A stretch of 48,763 nt of DNA. Source: an uncultured Pelagibacteraceae bacterium (lineage in GTDB: Bacteria; Pseudomonadota; Alphaproteobacteria; Pelagibacterales; Pelagibacteraceae). Below are positions 27,162 to 36,700 of the stretch, piece by piece. The notes under the pieces are model-generated. The model worked only from the letters and a program-made list of their open reading frames with translations. It did not search any database and had not been told where the DNA came from. The first letter of the stretch is position 1. Each line of letters starts with the position of its first letter. A program made the position numbers and the translations under genes. The DNA is taken from the NCBI GenBank assembly GCA_902594915.1, contig CACJOA010000008.1:1-48763 (forward strand), given 5' to 3'.

Positions 27162-28090
27162 AAGAACTATTACCAATAAATCAAACAAAATTAATTGGTT
27201 TAAATAGATTTTTTAATGAATTGATTAATTTAGAGAAAAGAAAAATTTTCCCAAACAAGATATTATTAAGTGGTCCAAAAGGAATTGGTAAATGTACTCT
27301 TGCATTTCACTTTATCAATTACGTTTTATCAAGAGATGAACAATTTAAATATGATGAGTTAAATTTAGAAATAAATGAGAGAAATCAATCGTTTAAAACT
27401 GTCTTAAATAAATCAAATCTAAATTTTTTCTTAATAGATATTGATATTGAGAAAAAATTTATAGATATAGGTAAAATTAGAGAATTAATCTCATATTTTA
27501 ATAAATCATCTTTTAACCAAAAACCAAGATTTGTATTAATTGATAATATTGAATATTTGAATTTAAACTCAATTAATGCCTTACTTAAAATTTTAGAAGA
27601 GCCAACAGAAAATACTCATTTTATTTTGATAAATAACAATAAAAAAGTTTTACCAACCTTGTCCTCTAGATGTATTAATTTTAAAGTAAATATCTCAAAT
27701 TCTGAAAGTTTAAAAATTATTAATGGACTTTTAAAAGAAAAATTACATCTATTAGTTCACCCTGATTTTATAAATTATTACATTTCACCAGGTAATATTT
27801 TTAACTTAATTAGGTTTTCTGAATTAAACTCCCTGGATTTATCAAAAATGAATTTGAAAGATTTTTTGAATTTATTGATAGATAAAAATTTCTATAAAAA
27901 AGATAACCTAATTCAACATTTGATTTTTGAATTACTAGAATTATATTTTTATAAGATTCGCACATCGTTAAACTTTAAAGTTTTTGAGGGATATGATTCT
28001 TTCATTAAAAAAGTTTCTGACACAAAAAAATTTAATCTAGATGAAGATTTTTTATTTATGGAGTTTAAGGAAAAGGTACTTAATGGATAA
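27158..28090 (+). CDS. holB: DNA polymerase III delta-prime subunit
   Basis: Clamp-loader subunit. 310 aa. The AAA+ fold shows Walker A GPKGIGKCT (about 45-53), followed by the sensor/arginine-finger region NALLKILEEPTENTHFILI and TLSSRCINFKV. The Cys cluster zinc module of the E. coli protein is not evident. The C-terminal collar domain is poorly conserved and lysine/phenylalanine rich. It overlaps tmk by 4 bases and metG by 8. Confidence 0.92.
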   Translation: MKELLPINQTKLIGLNRFFNELINLEKRKIFPNKILLSGPKGIGKCTLAFHFINYVLSRDEQFKYDELNLEINERNQSFKTVLNKSNLNFFLIDIDIEKKFIDIGKIRELISYFNKSSFNQKPRFVLIDNIEYLNLNSINALLKILEEPTENTHFILINNNKKVLPTLSSRCINFKVNISNSESLKIINGLLKEKLHLLVHPDFINYYISPGNIFNLIRFSELNSLDLSKMNLKDFLNLLIDKNFYKKDNLIQHLIFELLELYFYKIRTSLNFKVFEGYDSFIKKVSDTKKFNLDEDFLFMEFKEKVLNG

Positions 28091-29624
28091 AAATTTTTAT
28101 ATAACAACACCAATATATTATCCATCCGCAAAACCACATATGGGCCATGCTTACTCTAGTATATTAGCTGACTTTTTTGCAAGATTTAAAAAAATTGATG
28201 GTCATAATGTACATTTTTTAACTGGCACAGATGAACATGGACTAAAGATACAGAGAGCAGCTGAAAATGAAGGTAAAGATACTTTGGAATTTTGTAACGA
28301 ATTAAGCAAAACATTTAGAGACCTATCAAATATTTTGAATCTTAGTAATACTGATTTCATTAGAACTACAGAAAAAAGACACAAAATATCAGTGCAGAAT
28401 TTATGGCAAGAATTAAAAAAAAATGATGATATATACATTTCAAAATATTCTGGATGGTATTCTGTTTCTGATGAAGCTTTTTATTCAGATGAGGAAATTG
28501 AGGATATTAATGGAAAAAAACAGTCAATAATATCAAAGTCTGCTGTTGAATGGATGAATGAAGAGTCTTTTTTTTTTCGATTATCGAAATGGGAAAAGTC
28601 CTTATTAAAATATTATGAAGACAATCCAGATTTCTTGTCTCCAGAATCAAGAAAAAATGAGGTAATTAGTTTTGTTAAAGGCGGTCTAAAAGATTTATCA
28701 ATTAGTAGAAAAAGTTTTTCATGGGGAATTCAAGTTCCAGAAAATAAAGAGCATGTCATTTATGTTTGGCTAGATGCCCTTACAAATTATATTAGTGCAC
28801 TAAACTATCCAGACATGAAAGATTCTTTGTTTAAAAAGTTTTGGCCAGCATCTGTTCATCTAATTGGTAAAGATATTCTTAGATTTCATGCAGTTTATTG
28901 GCCTGCTTTTTTATTAGCTGCAAAAATTCCCTTGCCAAAAAAAATTTATAGTCATGGCTGGATATTATCTGGAGAAGAAAAGATGTCTAAATCTAAGGGA
29001 AATATCTTAGATCCAATTAAAATTATTAAAGAATATGGTTTAGATCCACTAAGATATTACTTGATTAAAGAAGTATCATTTGGAAATGATGGAAGTATTT
29101 CAAAAGAAAGGCTAGAGGATTGTATTAACAGCGATTTAGCAAATAATTTTGGAAATTTATGTCAAAGAGTAGTGTCTTTTGCTTTTAAAAATTGTAGTGG
29201 TGAAATACCCTCTCAAATTAAATTTTTAGATGAAGATCTTAAAATTTTAGAAAAATTTAAAACGGATATTAATCTTATCAGAAAAAAAATTGATAAATTG
29301 GATGTAAATTACTATATAAACTATATAGTTGATCGATTATTTGAGGCTAATAAGTATTTTAATGATCAAGAACCGTGGAAAAAAAAAGATGATATTCTTA
29401 GGTTGAATAGTATTGTCTATACATCATTAGAAATTATAAGAAAAATTTGTATAATGCTTTTTCCGATAATTCCAGACTCATCTATTAAAGCATTAAAAAT
29501 TTTTGGTATGAATGAGTCTGACATAAATTTTTCTTCAATAGAAGATCATATGAAATTAGATTTCGGAAAAAAAATTAATCAAATAAATATTTTATTTAAA
29601 AAGATTGAAAAAAATAATGATTGA
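28083..29624 (+). CDS. metG: Methionyl-tRNA synthetase
   Basis: Class I synthetase charging initiator and elongator tRNA-Met. I chose the ATG at 28083 (513 aa, MDKNFYITTPIYYPS), because an ATG at 28041 would overlap holB by 50 bases and add residues unlike the family. The HIGH-type motif is HMGH (about 19-22) and KMSKS lies in EEKMSKSKGN. There is no C-terminal tRNA-binding domain, as is common in alphaproteobacteria, and the zinc knuckle is the short type. Confidence 0.97.
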   Translation: MDKNFYITTPIYYPSAKPHMGHAYSSILADFFARFKKIDGHNVHFLTGTDEHGLKIQRAAENEGKDTLEFCNELSKTFRDLSNILNLSNTDFIRTTEKRHKISVQNLWQELKKNDDIYISKYSGWYSVSDEAFYSDEEIEDINGKKQSIISKSAVEWMNEESFFFRLSKWEKSLLKYYEDNPDFLSPESRKNEVISFVKGGLKDLSISRKSFSWGIQVPENKEHVIYVWLDALTNYISALNYPDMKDSLFKKFWPASVHLIGKDILRFHAVYWPAFLLAAKIPLPKKIYSHGWILSGEEKMSKSKGNILDPIKIIKEYGLDPLRYYLIKEVSFGNDGSISKERLEDCINSDLANNFGNLCQRVVSFAFKNCSGEIPSQIKFLDEDLKILEKFKTDINLIRKKIDKLDVNYYINYIVDRLFEANKYFNDQEPWKKKDDILRLNSIVYTSLEIIRKICIMLFPIIPDSSIKALKIFGMNESDINFSSIEDHMKLDFGKKINQINILFKKIEKNND

Positions 29625-30378
29625 TTCACATTGTCATCTTGATTACGAGCCTCTTTTAAGTGATTTAAAAAATGTTATTGAAAGATCCAAAAAAGTCGGT
29701 ATAAAAAAAATTTTAACTATTTGCACAACTTTTGAAAGTTTTTTAAAAATCAAAGATATCGTTAATGAAGATGATATTATCTTTGGAACTTATGGTATTC
29801 ATCCGCACGAGGTTAAAAATTACAAAGTTAACTCTGTTTTGATAAAAAAAGAAATAATTCAAAATAATAAAATTATTGGTGTAGGAGAAACAGGTCTTGA
29901 TTTTTATTATAACCATAGTGAAAAAAAAGATCAAATAAAGAGCTTTGAAGAACATATTGTTGCTGCCATAGAGCTTGAAATACCCCTGATTGTTCATTCT
30001 AGAAACGCAGAACTTGAAACTTTCGAAATTTTAAATAAATATGAAAAAGAGAATTTAAAGATATTAATGCACTGTTATACAGGTTCAAAAAAATTTGCAG
30101 AAAAACTTTTTAGTTTGGATGCTTATTTTTCAGCTAGTGGTATAATAACTTTTAAAAATACCATTGAACTTCAGAAGACATTTCAAAATATACCTTTAGA
30201 TAGACTTTTAATAGAGACTGATAGTCCATATTTAGCACCAGTTCCATTCAGGGGAAAAAAGAATGAACCCTCTTTCGTAAAATATACTGCGAATAAATTG
30301 GCTGATTTAAAAGATATTTCTCTTAATGAATTAATCAATATTACATCAAACAATTTTAATAGACTTTTTTCACTCTGA
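29617..30378 (+). CDS. tatD: TatD-family metal-dependent hydrolase/DNase
   Basis: TIM-barrel hydrolase with nuclease activity in characterised homologues. The ATG at 29617 gives 253 aa. A TTG at 29605 is less likely. The metal ligands are visible in IDSHCHLDYE (3-8), GVGETGLDFYY, LIVHSRNAE, LMHCYTG and ETDSPYLAP. It overlaps metG by 8 bases. Despite the name it is not part of the translocase. Confidence 0.95.
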   Translation: MIDSHCHLDYEPLLSDLKNVIERSKKVGIKKILTICTTFESFLKIKDIVNEDDIIFGTYGIHPHEVKNYKVNSVLIKKEIIQNNKIIGVGETGLDFYYNHSEKKDQIKSFEEHIVAAIELEIPLIVHSRNAELETFEILNKYEKENLKILMHCYTGSKKFAEKLFSLDAYFSASGIITFKNTIELQKTFQNIPLDRLLIETDSPYLAPVPFRGKKNEPSFVKYTANKLADLKDISLNELINITSNNFNRLFSL

Positions 30379-30381
30379 ATT

Positions 30382-31140
30382 ATGAAATTTATTATTCTTG
30401 GATGTGGAAGTTCTATGGGTGTACCAAGGCCCGATGGTTTTTTTGGAAATTGTAATCCTAAAGAACCAAAAAATTATAGATCACGCTGTTCAGCTTTAAT
30501 TAAAAGTAAAAAAAATAATATATTAATTGATACATCTCCCGATTTAAGAAAACAATTACTTAAAAACAAAGTTAAAACGATTGATAAAGTTTTTTATACT
30601 CATAACCACGCAGATCAAACACATGGTATAAATGATTTACGTGTATTTTCTTTGAAAAAAAAAAAGAAAATTCCAGTTTTTGCTAATAAACTTACAACTC
30701 AATACTTAACAAATTCATTCTCTTATTGTTTTAAAGACCACAAAGATTATCCTGCAACATTAAAATTACATAGAATTAGAAAAAAAATTAAATTTGGAAA
30801 ATTTTTGTCAATCAAATCAATACCGGTTTGTCACGGTTCTATAAATAGTCTTTCTTTTATTATAAATAATAAAATTGCATATTTACCTGATGCAAATAGA
30901 ATTTTTAAAAGAAATTTTAAAGAATTTAATAATATTAGTTTTATGATTATTGATTGTTTAAGGTTTAAAAAACACTCATCTCATTTTAACCTTGAAGATG
31001 TTTTAAAGATTAATTCTCTTTTAAAACCAAAAAAAATGATACTAACTAATTTACATTCAGATCTAGACTATAATCAACTAATGAATATATTACCTAAAAA
31101 TATAAAACCTGCATATGATGGATTATCAATAAATTTTTAA
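30382..31140 (+). CDS. MBL-fold metallohydrolase (PhnP-like)
   Basis: 252-aa metallo-beta-lactamase-fold protein, related to PhnP phosphodiesterases and RNase Z-like enzymes. LGCGSSMGVPRPDG at the N-terminus and YTHNHADQTHGINDLR (about 72-87) carry the metal motif in the HxHxDQ form typical of the tatD-linked alphaproteobacterial subgroup. VCHG and LPDAN provide further ligands. It starts three bases after the tatD stop. The actual substrate is not known. Confidence 0.88.
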   Translation: MKFIILGCGSSMGVPRPDGFFGNCNPKEPKNYRSRCSALIKSKKNNILIDTSPDLRKQLLKNKVKTIDKVFYTHNHADQTHGINDLRVFSLKKKKKIPVFANKLTTQYLTNSFSYCFKDHKDYPATLKLHRIRKKIKFGKFLSIKSIPVCHGSINSLSFIINNKIAYLPDANRIFKRNFKEFNNISFMIIDCLRFKKHSSHFNLEDVLKINSLLKPKKMILTNLHSDLDYNQLMNILPKNIKPAYDGLSINF

Positions 31141-31142
31141 AG

Positions 31143-32027
31143 ATGAAAAAAAAAACTATAATTATAACAGGAGGAGCTGGCTTTGTTGGGTCTAATCTAA
31201 TAGAATATTTAATAAACAAAACTAATTATAAAATTATAAGTTTAGACAATTATTCTTCAGGTTTTAAAAAAAATCACATCAAAAACTCTAGAATAAAGTA
31301 TTTAAGAGGCAATACAAAAGACATCGAAACAATTATTAAAAATAAAAAGTCAATAAAAACAATTTTCCATTTTGGTGAATTTGCAAGGATATACCAAAGT
31401 TTTTTGGAAATGAATAAATGCATTGATTCAAATACAATTGGAACCAACGCAATCTTTAATTTTTGTTTGAAATATAAGATTAAATTAATTTATTCAGCTA
31501 CATCTGCTTCTTTAGGCAATAAAGGGGATGATAGAAATTTATCTCCTTATGCATTTACAAAGTCTAAAAATTTAGAATTACTTGAAAATTTAAAAAAATG
31601 GTATGGATTTAGATATGAAGTAATCTATTTTTATAATGTCTATGGGCCAAGACAAATTAGCAAAGGTAAAATGTCTACAGTAATTGGTATTTTTGAAGAT
31701 TGTTATAAAAAAGGTAAACCTCTTCCAGTAGTTAAACCTGGAACACAAACAAGAAGATTTACACATATCAAAGACACAATAGAAATTTGTTATCTTGCCT
31801 GGAAAAAAAATATGTGTCGTCATTATAGTATATCAACAAAACAAAGTTACTCGATTTTGACTGTCGCTAAGATGTTTAATGCAAGAATTAAGTTTTTAAA
31901 AAAAAGACCAGGTGAAAGATATGCCTCAGCTCTTACTAACATGAATCTATCAAATAAAGTTTACAAATATTTTGGTAAAATTAAGCTAAAAAAGTATATT
32001 AAAGATATCACTAAAAAAATTAATTAA
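31143..32027 (+). CDS. NAD-dependent sugar epimerase/dehydratase
   Basis: 294-aa extended short-chain dehydrogenase. The nucleotide-binding GGAGFVGSN is at 9-17, the catalytic YxxxK is YAFTK near residue 137, and SATSA precedes it. The order and the YNVYGPRQ segment resemble UDP-glucose 4-epimerase (GalE-like) and related nucleotide-sugar epimerases. The protein is shorter than GalE (about 330 aa), so the exact sugar is open. It starts 2 bases after the MBL gene. It overlaps the convergent peroxidase gene by 8 bases. Confidence 0.88.
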   Translation: MKKKTIIITGGAGFVGSNLIEYLINKTNYKIISLDNYSSGFKKNHIKNSRIKYLRGNTKDIETIIKNKKSIKTIFHFGEFARIYQSFLEMNKCIDSNTIGTNAIFNFCLKYKIKLIYSATSASLGNKGDDRNLSPYAFTKSKNLELLENLKKWYGFRYEVIYFYNVYGPRQISKGKMSTVIGIFEDCYKKGKPLPVVKPGTQTRRFTHIKDTIEICYLAWKKNMCRHYSISTKQSYSILTVAKMFNARIKFLKKRPGERYASALTNMNLSNKVYKYFGKIKLKKYIKDITKKIN

Positions 32028-32565
32028 GTATTTCTTCAATTTTTTTTGTAATTTTTTTTGACATTGGATTAGTAAAAGGGGCAAAGGTATCACTAATTTT
32101 ACCATCTTTATTAATTAAAATTTTATGAAAATTCCATTTTGGTACTGCTGAATTACCATAATTTTTTTTTGCCCATTTGTAAATTTCATGTGAGTTATTT
32201 CCTTTAACTTCATAAATTGATGTCATAGGAAAATTTATATTGAAATTTACTTCACAAAATTTTTTTATATCTTTTTCATCATTTTTTTCTTGATTAAAAG
32301 ATTTAGAGGGAATTCCAATTACTATAAGACCTTTATCTTTATAAATATTCCATAAATCTTGTAAATCTTTATATTGATTTGTAAATCCACAATAACTTGC
32401 AACATTAACTATGAGAATTGCTTTATCTTTATATGAGGAAAAATTAATTTTTTTTCCATCTATTGAATCAATTTGAAAATCATAAATCAACTTATCATAA
32501 TTAGCTTGTGCAAAATTTTTAAAAAATATCATTATAATAAAGCTAAAAAAAAAAAGTTTCTGCAT
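32020..32565 (-). CDS. Glutathione peroxidase family protein, exported
   Basis: 181 aa with an N-terminal signal peptide (about 1-20), so probably periplasmic. The peroxidatic cysteine is Cys59 in NVASYCGFTNQY. The glutamine and tryptophan of the catalytic tetrad appear in FNQEKN and PKWNFHK. The FGNQEPG motif of typical members is altered to SFNQEKN. It reduces hydroperoxides using thiols. Many bacterial members use thioredoxin rather than glutathione. It lies 11 bases downstream of nhaA. Confidence 0.92.
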   Translation of the reverse strand: MQKLFFFSFIIMIFFKNFAQANYDKLIYDFQIDSIDGKKINFSSYKDKAILIVNVASYCGFTNQYKDLQDLWNIYKDKGLIVIGIPSKSFNQEKNDEKDIKKFCEVNFNINFPMTSIYEVKGNNSHEIYKWAKKNYGNSAVPKWNFHKILINKDGKISDTFAPFTNPMSKKITKKIEEILN

Positions 32566-32576
32566 TATTAATTATT

Positions 32577-33749
32577 TTATTTGTTAGGAGTTAATAATAT
32601 CAAAAAATATCCTGCTAATGTCGATAATAATGACCCAGTTAAGACACCTATTTTTACACCATCTATATACTGCATATTTTCTACAAAGGCTAAATTTCCA
32701 ACAAATAAACTCATTGTAAATCCTATTCCAGTTAATATTCCAACTCCATAAAAATTGGGCCAATTTGCATTTGTAGGCATTTGTGCAATTTTTAATTTTA
32801 TTGAAACATATGAAAATAAAAATACTCCCAATTGTTTTCCAAGAAATAGTCCCAATACTATCCCCAATGGTACTTTGTCCAACAATATGTTAAAAGATAA
32901 ACCATCTAAAGAAACGCCAGCGTTCGCAAATGCAAATAAAGGCATAATACCAAACGCAACATAAGGACTTATAGAGTGTTCAATCTTTAGTAAAAGAGAG
33001 AAATCTTTCTTTTGTTTTTTATGAGGTATTGTCATTGCAAGCAATACACCAGCAATTGTTGCGTGTATACCTGAGTTATGTGTGAAATCCCAGAGAAGTA
33101 AGCCTATAAAAAGATATGGGATAAATTTCTTGATATTAAATCTATTAAAAACCAATAAAGTAATAAAAGCTAAAAACATTAAAATTAAATATTTTGTACT
33201 TAAATCACCTGAATAAAATATTGCGATAATTAGTATTGCTCCTAAATCATCTATAATTGCTAAGGCTGTTAAAAAAACTTTTAAGGAAATCGGTACTCTT
33301 TTACCTAAAAGAGATAATACACCCAAAGAAAATGCTATATCTGTTGCAGACGGTATTGCCCATCCATTTAATGTTTCTACATCACCCCAATTAATAATAA
33401 TATAAAATAATGCAGGTACCAACATACCACCAACTGCTGCTATTATTGGTAATAAGGCTTGCTTAATATTTGAAAGTTCACCTTGAATAAACTCTCTTTT
33501 AATTTCTAATGTTACAAAGAAAAAAAAGATCGCCATTAAAGCATCATTAATCCAATGAATGACTGTAAGTTTTATTCCAAAATTATTTATACCAATAAAC
33601 AAATATTTATTTAATGAAGAGAAATATATATCAGCAAATTCAGAGTTACTTACAACTAAAGCAATAATTGCGGCAAATAATAAAACTAGTCCACTAGCGG
33701 CCTCAAGTTTAAAGAACCATTTAAAAGGTTTTGATAAAGTTTTGATCAT
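32577..33749 (-). CDS. nhaA: Na+/H+ antiporter NhaA
   Basis: Inner-membrane antiporter exporting Na+ in exchange for protons. 390 aa, the same as E. coli (388). About twelve membrane helices. The essential paired aspartates are in ALAIIDDLGAILIIAIFYSG. Other hallmarks are WAIPSATDIAFSLGVL and GIHATIAGVLLAM. It overlaps the zinc-ribbon gene upstream by 4 bases, so the two are co-transcribed. This suits a marine organism. Confidence 0.97.
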   Translation of the reverse strand: MIKTLSKPFKWFFKLEAASGLVLLFAAIIALVVSNSEFADIYFSSLNKYLFIGINNFGIKLTVIHWINDALMAIFFFFVTLEIKREFIQGELSNIKQALLPIIAAVGGMLVPALFYIIINWGDVETLNGWAIPSATDIAFSLGVLSLLGKRVPISLKVFLTALAIIDDLGAILIIAIFYSGDLSTKYLILMFLAFITLLVFNRFNIKKFIPYLFIGLLLWDFTHNSGIHATIAGVLLAMTIPHKKQKKDFSLLLKIEHSISPYVAFGIMPLFAFANAGVSLDGLSFNILLDKVPLGIVLGLFLGKQLGVFLFSYVSIKLKIAQMPTNANWPNFYGVGILTGIGFTMSLFVGNLAFVENMQYIDGVKIGVLTGSLLSTLAGYFLILLTPNK

Positions 33750-34219
33750 TGTTTTAATAAATCCTTAACAAAAAGTTTTATATCTATCAATGTTTCATAC
33801 AAATTAAATAGTACCAGCTCTAAATTAGGAAAAATATTATTGAGGGGACTTTTAAAAGTGTCTAAGATTATGATTATAGCAATGAAAGAAATTGATAGGA
33901 CCAATATGTAAGATAAGAATTTTCCTAATGAAAAATTAGATTTTGTATTATATTTTGTTAACTCATAACTTTTTTTTTTAATTTCTTTAATTGGATTCTG
34001 TTTGATAATTTTATGGTCTTTTTTTAGATTATTCTTTTTATTAATTTTTGATATTTTTTTTGGTTTTTCATCATCTGTTAAATAAATCGGGTTATCAATT
34101 TCATTTTTGAAAAACCAAACATGATCACAAGCCCCGCATTGTATTTTTCTACCTTCTTTTGGTATTAGATTAGAATCGACTTCAAATTTTTTGTTACAAT
34201 TAACACAAACAATAATCAT
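33746..34219 (-). CDS. Zinc-ribbon membrane protein (MJ0042-type finger)
   Basis: 157 aa. The N-terminus has two CxxC pairs, CVNC (5-8) and CGAC (33-36), with the VWFF end typical of the MJ0042/zinc_ribbon_5 finger. A basic, low-complexity linker is followed by one membrane helix (about 108-130) and a short tail. Proteins of this layout occur widely in alphaproteobacteria without a defined role. Linkage to nhaA by a 4-base overlap suggests co-transcription. Confidence 0.85.
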   Translation of the reverse strand: MIIVCVNCNKKFEVDSNLIPKEGRKIQCGACDHVWFFKNEIDNPIYLTDDEKPKKISKINKKNNLKKDHKIIKQNPIKEIKKKSYELTKYNTKSNFSLGKFLSYILVLSISFIAIIIILDTFKSPLNNIFPNLELVLFNLYETLIDIKLFVKDLLKQ

Positions 34220-34275
34220 GTTATTTATATATCAGATTCTATTAAAATTACCTTTATTTTAGGTATCTTTATACT

Positions 34276-34303
34276 TTGAAATAATTAATAAGTGCTGTAT
34301 TAG
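34276..34303 (+). promoter_or_regulatory. Candidate promoter of tRNA-Pro and downstream genes
   Basis: TTGAAA (34276-34281), a 16-base spacer and TATTAG (34298-34303) precede the tRNA by about 9 bases. TG at 34296-34297 directly abuts the -10. This would be the shared promoter of the tRNA-Pro/NDUFS4/SbmA-like/glpX transcript. Confidence 0.4.
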
Positions 34304-34312
34304 TACTTCACT

Positions 34313-34389
<77 letters not shown>

Positions 34390-34395
34390 TTAAGT

Positions 34396-34677
34396 ATGAA
34401 AAAAGCAAAAATTTATATTCCAAATAAAAATCCTATGCAATCCGGAGTAGGTAAGACCGATAAGTGGATTTTAGAATTTGAAACTAAAGATCCTACTAAA
34501 AATCCTCTTATGGGATGGGAAAGTTCGAATGATACTTTGACAGAATTAAGGTTAGAATTTTCTTCAAAAGAACTAGCTATTAATTATGCAAAAAAAAAGA
34601 AAATAGATTATGAAATTATAAAACCTAAAAAAAGAAAGATAGTCAAAAAATCATATGCAGATAATTTTTTAAGATAA
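34396..34677 (+). CDS. NADH dehydrogenase accessory subunit, NDUFS4-like (ETC complex I subunit)
   Basis: 93-aa protein of the ETC_C1_NDUFA4/NDUFS4 family, an accessory subunit of respiratory complex I in alphaproteobacteria and mitochondria. The features are IYIPNKNPMQSG, the WILEFETKDPTKNPLMGWESS block and the final DNFLR. It helps stabilise the peripheral arm where NADH is oxidised. The main nuo operon is not in the window. The start codon is 6 nt after the tRNA-Pro CCA, with no room for a separate promoter, so the gene is co-transcribed with the tRNA. Confidence 0.92.
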   Translation: MKKAKIYIPNKNPMQSGVGKTDKWILEFETKDPTKNPLMGWESSNDTLTELRLEFSSKELAINYAKKKKIDYEIIKPKKRKIVKKSYADNFLR

Positions 34678-34681
34678 TTTT

Positions 34682-35674
34682 ATGTTTAAATTTTTTACAC
34701 AAAAAAAATGGTTTCTATGGAGCATAGGTGGAACTTTATTAATTCTTGCAGCTACTTGGTATCAAGTGCAACTTGATGTAAGAATTAATGAATGGTTCGG
34801 TGAATTTTACGATACCTTGCAAAAGGCTTTAACAGAACCAAATTCAGTAACAGAGAAGGAATTTATTGCTTACTTATTTACGTTTGCAAAAATTGCAGCT
34901 ATTTATATTCTAGTTGTTATTTTTAGTGATTATTTCACTAGTCATTGGACTTTTAGGTGGAGAACAGCTATGGCTGACTTTTATCACGATAAATGGGATG
35001 ATGCATCATCTATAGAGGGCGCTTCACAAAGGGTTCAAGAAGACACTCTCAAATTTGCAAGAATTATGGAAGGTTTAGGTGTGGAACTTCTAAGAAGTTT
35101 AATGACCTTGATTGCTTTTACTCCAATTTTATGGGGTCTATCAAAAAGTATAACTGTATTACCATGGATTGGTGAAGTTCAACATGCATTAGTTTGGGTC
35201 GCAATACTTTCTGCATTAGGAGGAACCTTCATATTAGCCAGTGTAGGGATAAAACTTCCTGGGATCGAATATGATATTCAAAAAGAGGAGGCGGCTTATA
35301 GAAAAGAATTAGTGTTAGGTGAGGATTTCAAAGAAAATGCTCAGCCAAAAAAAATAACAGATCTATATGGTGGAGTTAGAAAAATTCACTATAAAATGTA
35401 CTTTCATTATTTATATTTTAATGCTGTTAAGTGGAGTTATTTACAAGGAATGGTGATTGTTCCGTATTTAGCTTTAGCACCTACAATAGTCACAGGAGCA
35501 ATTACATTAGGATTTGTTCAACAAATTATAAGGGCTTTTGGTAGAGTTGAGACTTCATTACAATATTTAGTAAGGAGTTGGCCAATAATTGTTGAGCTGA
35601 TATCTGTATGGAAAAGATTGAGAGAATTTGAAGCAAAATTAGAAAAAAATTCCTCTTTTGAAATTGCAAGATAA
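34682..35674 (+). CDS. SbmA/BacA-like membrane transporter
   Basis: 330 aa, with about seven to eight membrane segments. The SbmA_BacA family is recognised by EWFGEFYDTLQKAL, FTSHWTFRWRTAMADFYHDK, GASQRVQEDTLKFARIMEGL and the C-terminal IIRAFGRVETSLQYLVRSWP. SbmA/BacA imports peptides such as microcins using the proton gradient. This copy lacks a C-terminal ABC ATPase domain, so it is the SbmA-type. It is about 75 residues shorter than SbmA (406). It starts 4 bases after the NDUFS4 gene, and its stop shares one base with the glpX start. Confidence 0.93.
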   Translation: MFKFFTQKKWFLWSIGGTLLILAATWYQVQLDVRINEWFGEFYDTLQKALTEPNSVTEKEFIAYLFTFAKIAAIYILVVIFSDYFTSHWTFRWRTAMADFYHDKWDDASSIEGASQRVQEDTLKFARIMEGLGVELLRSLMTLIAFTPILWGLSKSITVLPWIGEVQHALVWVAILSALGGTFILASVGIKLPGIEYDIQKEEAAYRKELVLGEDFKENAQPKKITDLYGGVRKIHYKMYFHYLYFNAVKWSYLQGMVIVPYLALAPTIVTGAITLGFVQQIIRAFGRVETSLQYLVRSWPIIVELISVWKRLREFEAKLEKNSSFEIAR

Positions 35675-36618
35675 TGATTTCTTTAGATAAAAAATTCGAG
35701 AATTTATTTTTAAATGTTTCAATACAAGCGGCTTTGTCTTCCTATTACTTAATTGGAAAGAAAAATAAACAAGCAGCTGATAAAGCTGCAGTGGATACAA
35801 TGAGAAGCGAATTAAATAAAATAGACATGAAAGGCAAAATAGTAATAGGAGAAGGAGAATTAGATAAAGCTCCAATGTTATATATAGGTGAAAAGTTAGG
35901 CACTATGAGTGGGCCTGAACTTGATATAGCTGTTGATCCTCTTGAAGGCACTAATTTTGTCGCTAATAATCTCCCAGGAGCTCTATCTGTAATATCATTA
36001 GCTAATAAATCGAATCTATTTAGTGCTCCAGAAACATACATGAATAAAATTTCTACCAACATATTAGATAAAGATGTTATTGATCTAGATTTTCCACTGA
36101 AGAAAAATATCAATAATCTAGCGGAGTATAAAAACAAAAAACCAGAAAATTTAACTGCCTGTATTCTTGATCGTCCTAGACATAAACATATTATTGAACA
36201 ATTAATCAATCTTAGAGTTAAATTAAAATTAATAACAGATGGAGACATATCGGGAGCACTTTTAGTGACTGACGAAAAGTTTGGTGTTGATATATTTTTA
36301 GGCATTGGTGGGGGTCCAGAGGGAGTTTTAGCAGCTTCCGCTTTAGATGCTTATAATTGTAATTTTCAAGGACGATTCTTATTTGAAACAGATGAAGATA
36401 AGTCAAGAGCTAGTAAAATGGGAATAAAAGATTTTAATAAGAAATATGAATTAAATGAAATTATATCAGGAGACTCAATTTTTTGTGCTACAGGAATAAC
36501 TTCAGGAGACTTAGTTTCAGGAATAGAGATTCATGAAGATGAATTTATTTCAGAAACCTTAATTACTCACAAATCGACAGGCTTAAAGAAAATAATTAAA
36601 ACAAAACAAAAATTTTAA
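35674..36618 (+). CDS. glpX: Fructose-1,6-bisphosphatase class II
   Basis: Gluconeogenic phosphatase hydrolysing fructose-1,6-bisphosphate. 314 aa. The lithium-sensitive phosphatase-fold metal site is visible in GEGELDKAPMLYIGEKLG (about 60-77) and DIAVDPLEGTN (about 84-94), and the substrate site in ITDGDISGALL and GIGGGPEGVLAASAL. It may also act on sedoheptulose-1,7-bisphosphate, as some class II enzymes do. Last gene of the tRNA-Pro transcript. Confidence 0.96.
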   Translation: MISLDKKFENLFLNVSIQAALSSYYLIGKKNKQAADKAAVDTMRSELNKIDMKGKIVIGEGELDKAPMLYIGEKLGTMSGPELDIAVDPLEGTNFVANNLPGALSVISLANKSNLFSAPETYMNKISTNILDKDVIDLDFPLKKNINNLAEYKNKKPENLTACILDRPRHKHIIEQLINLRVKLKLITDGDISGALLVTDEKFGVDIFLGIGGGPEGVLAASALDAYNCNFQGRFLFETDEDKSRASKMGIKDFNKKYELNEIISGDSIFCATGITSGDLVSGIEIHEDEFISETLITHKSTGLKKIIKTKQKF

Positions 36619-36679
36619 TAAAGTAAATAAATATTGAGGCAATAAAGTAAACTAATAAAGCTTGATAAATAATTATTTA

Positions 36680-36685
36680 TACAAT
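36680..36685 (+). promoter_or_regulatory. Possible -10 element for tRNA-Glu
   Basis: TACAAT lies 15 bases before the tRNA. The nearest -35-like TTGATA (36662-36667) is only 12 bases upstream, so the assignment is weak. Confidence 0.25.
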
Positions 36686-36700
36686 AAAAAACACTTTTTT

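Noticed and set aside
28041-28082. Upstream ATG that would lengthen MetG by 14 residues.
   Set aside because: It overlaps holB by 50 bases, and the added residues do not fit the family. The ATG at 28083 gives the normal N-terminus.
29461-29469. Second copy of the integrase repeat arm TTCCGATAA.
   Set aside because: It lies within metG coding sequence as a single arm, with no inverted partner.
35745-36305. Long minus-strand frame of 186 codons opposite glpX.
   Set aside because: Shadow of a well-conserved gene, without family motifs or a plausible start site.
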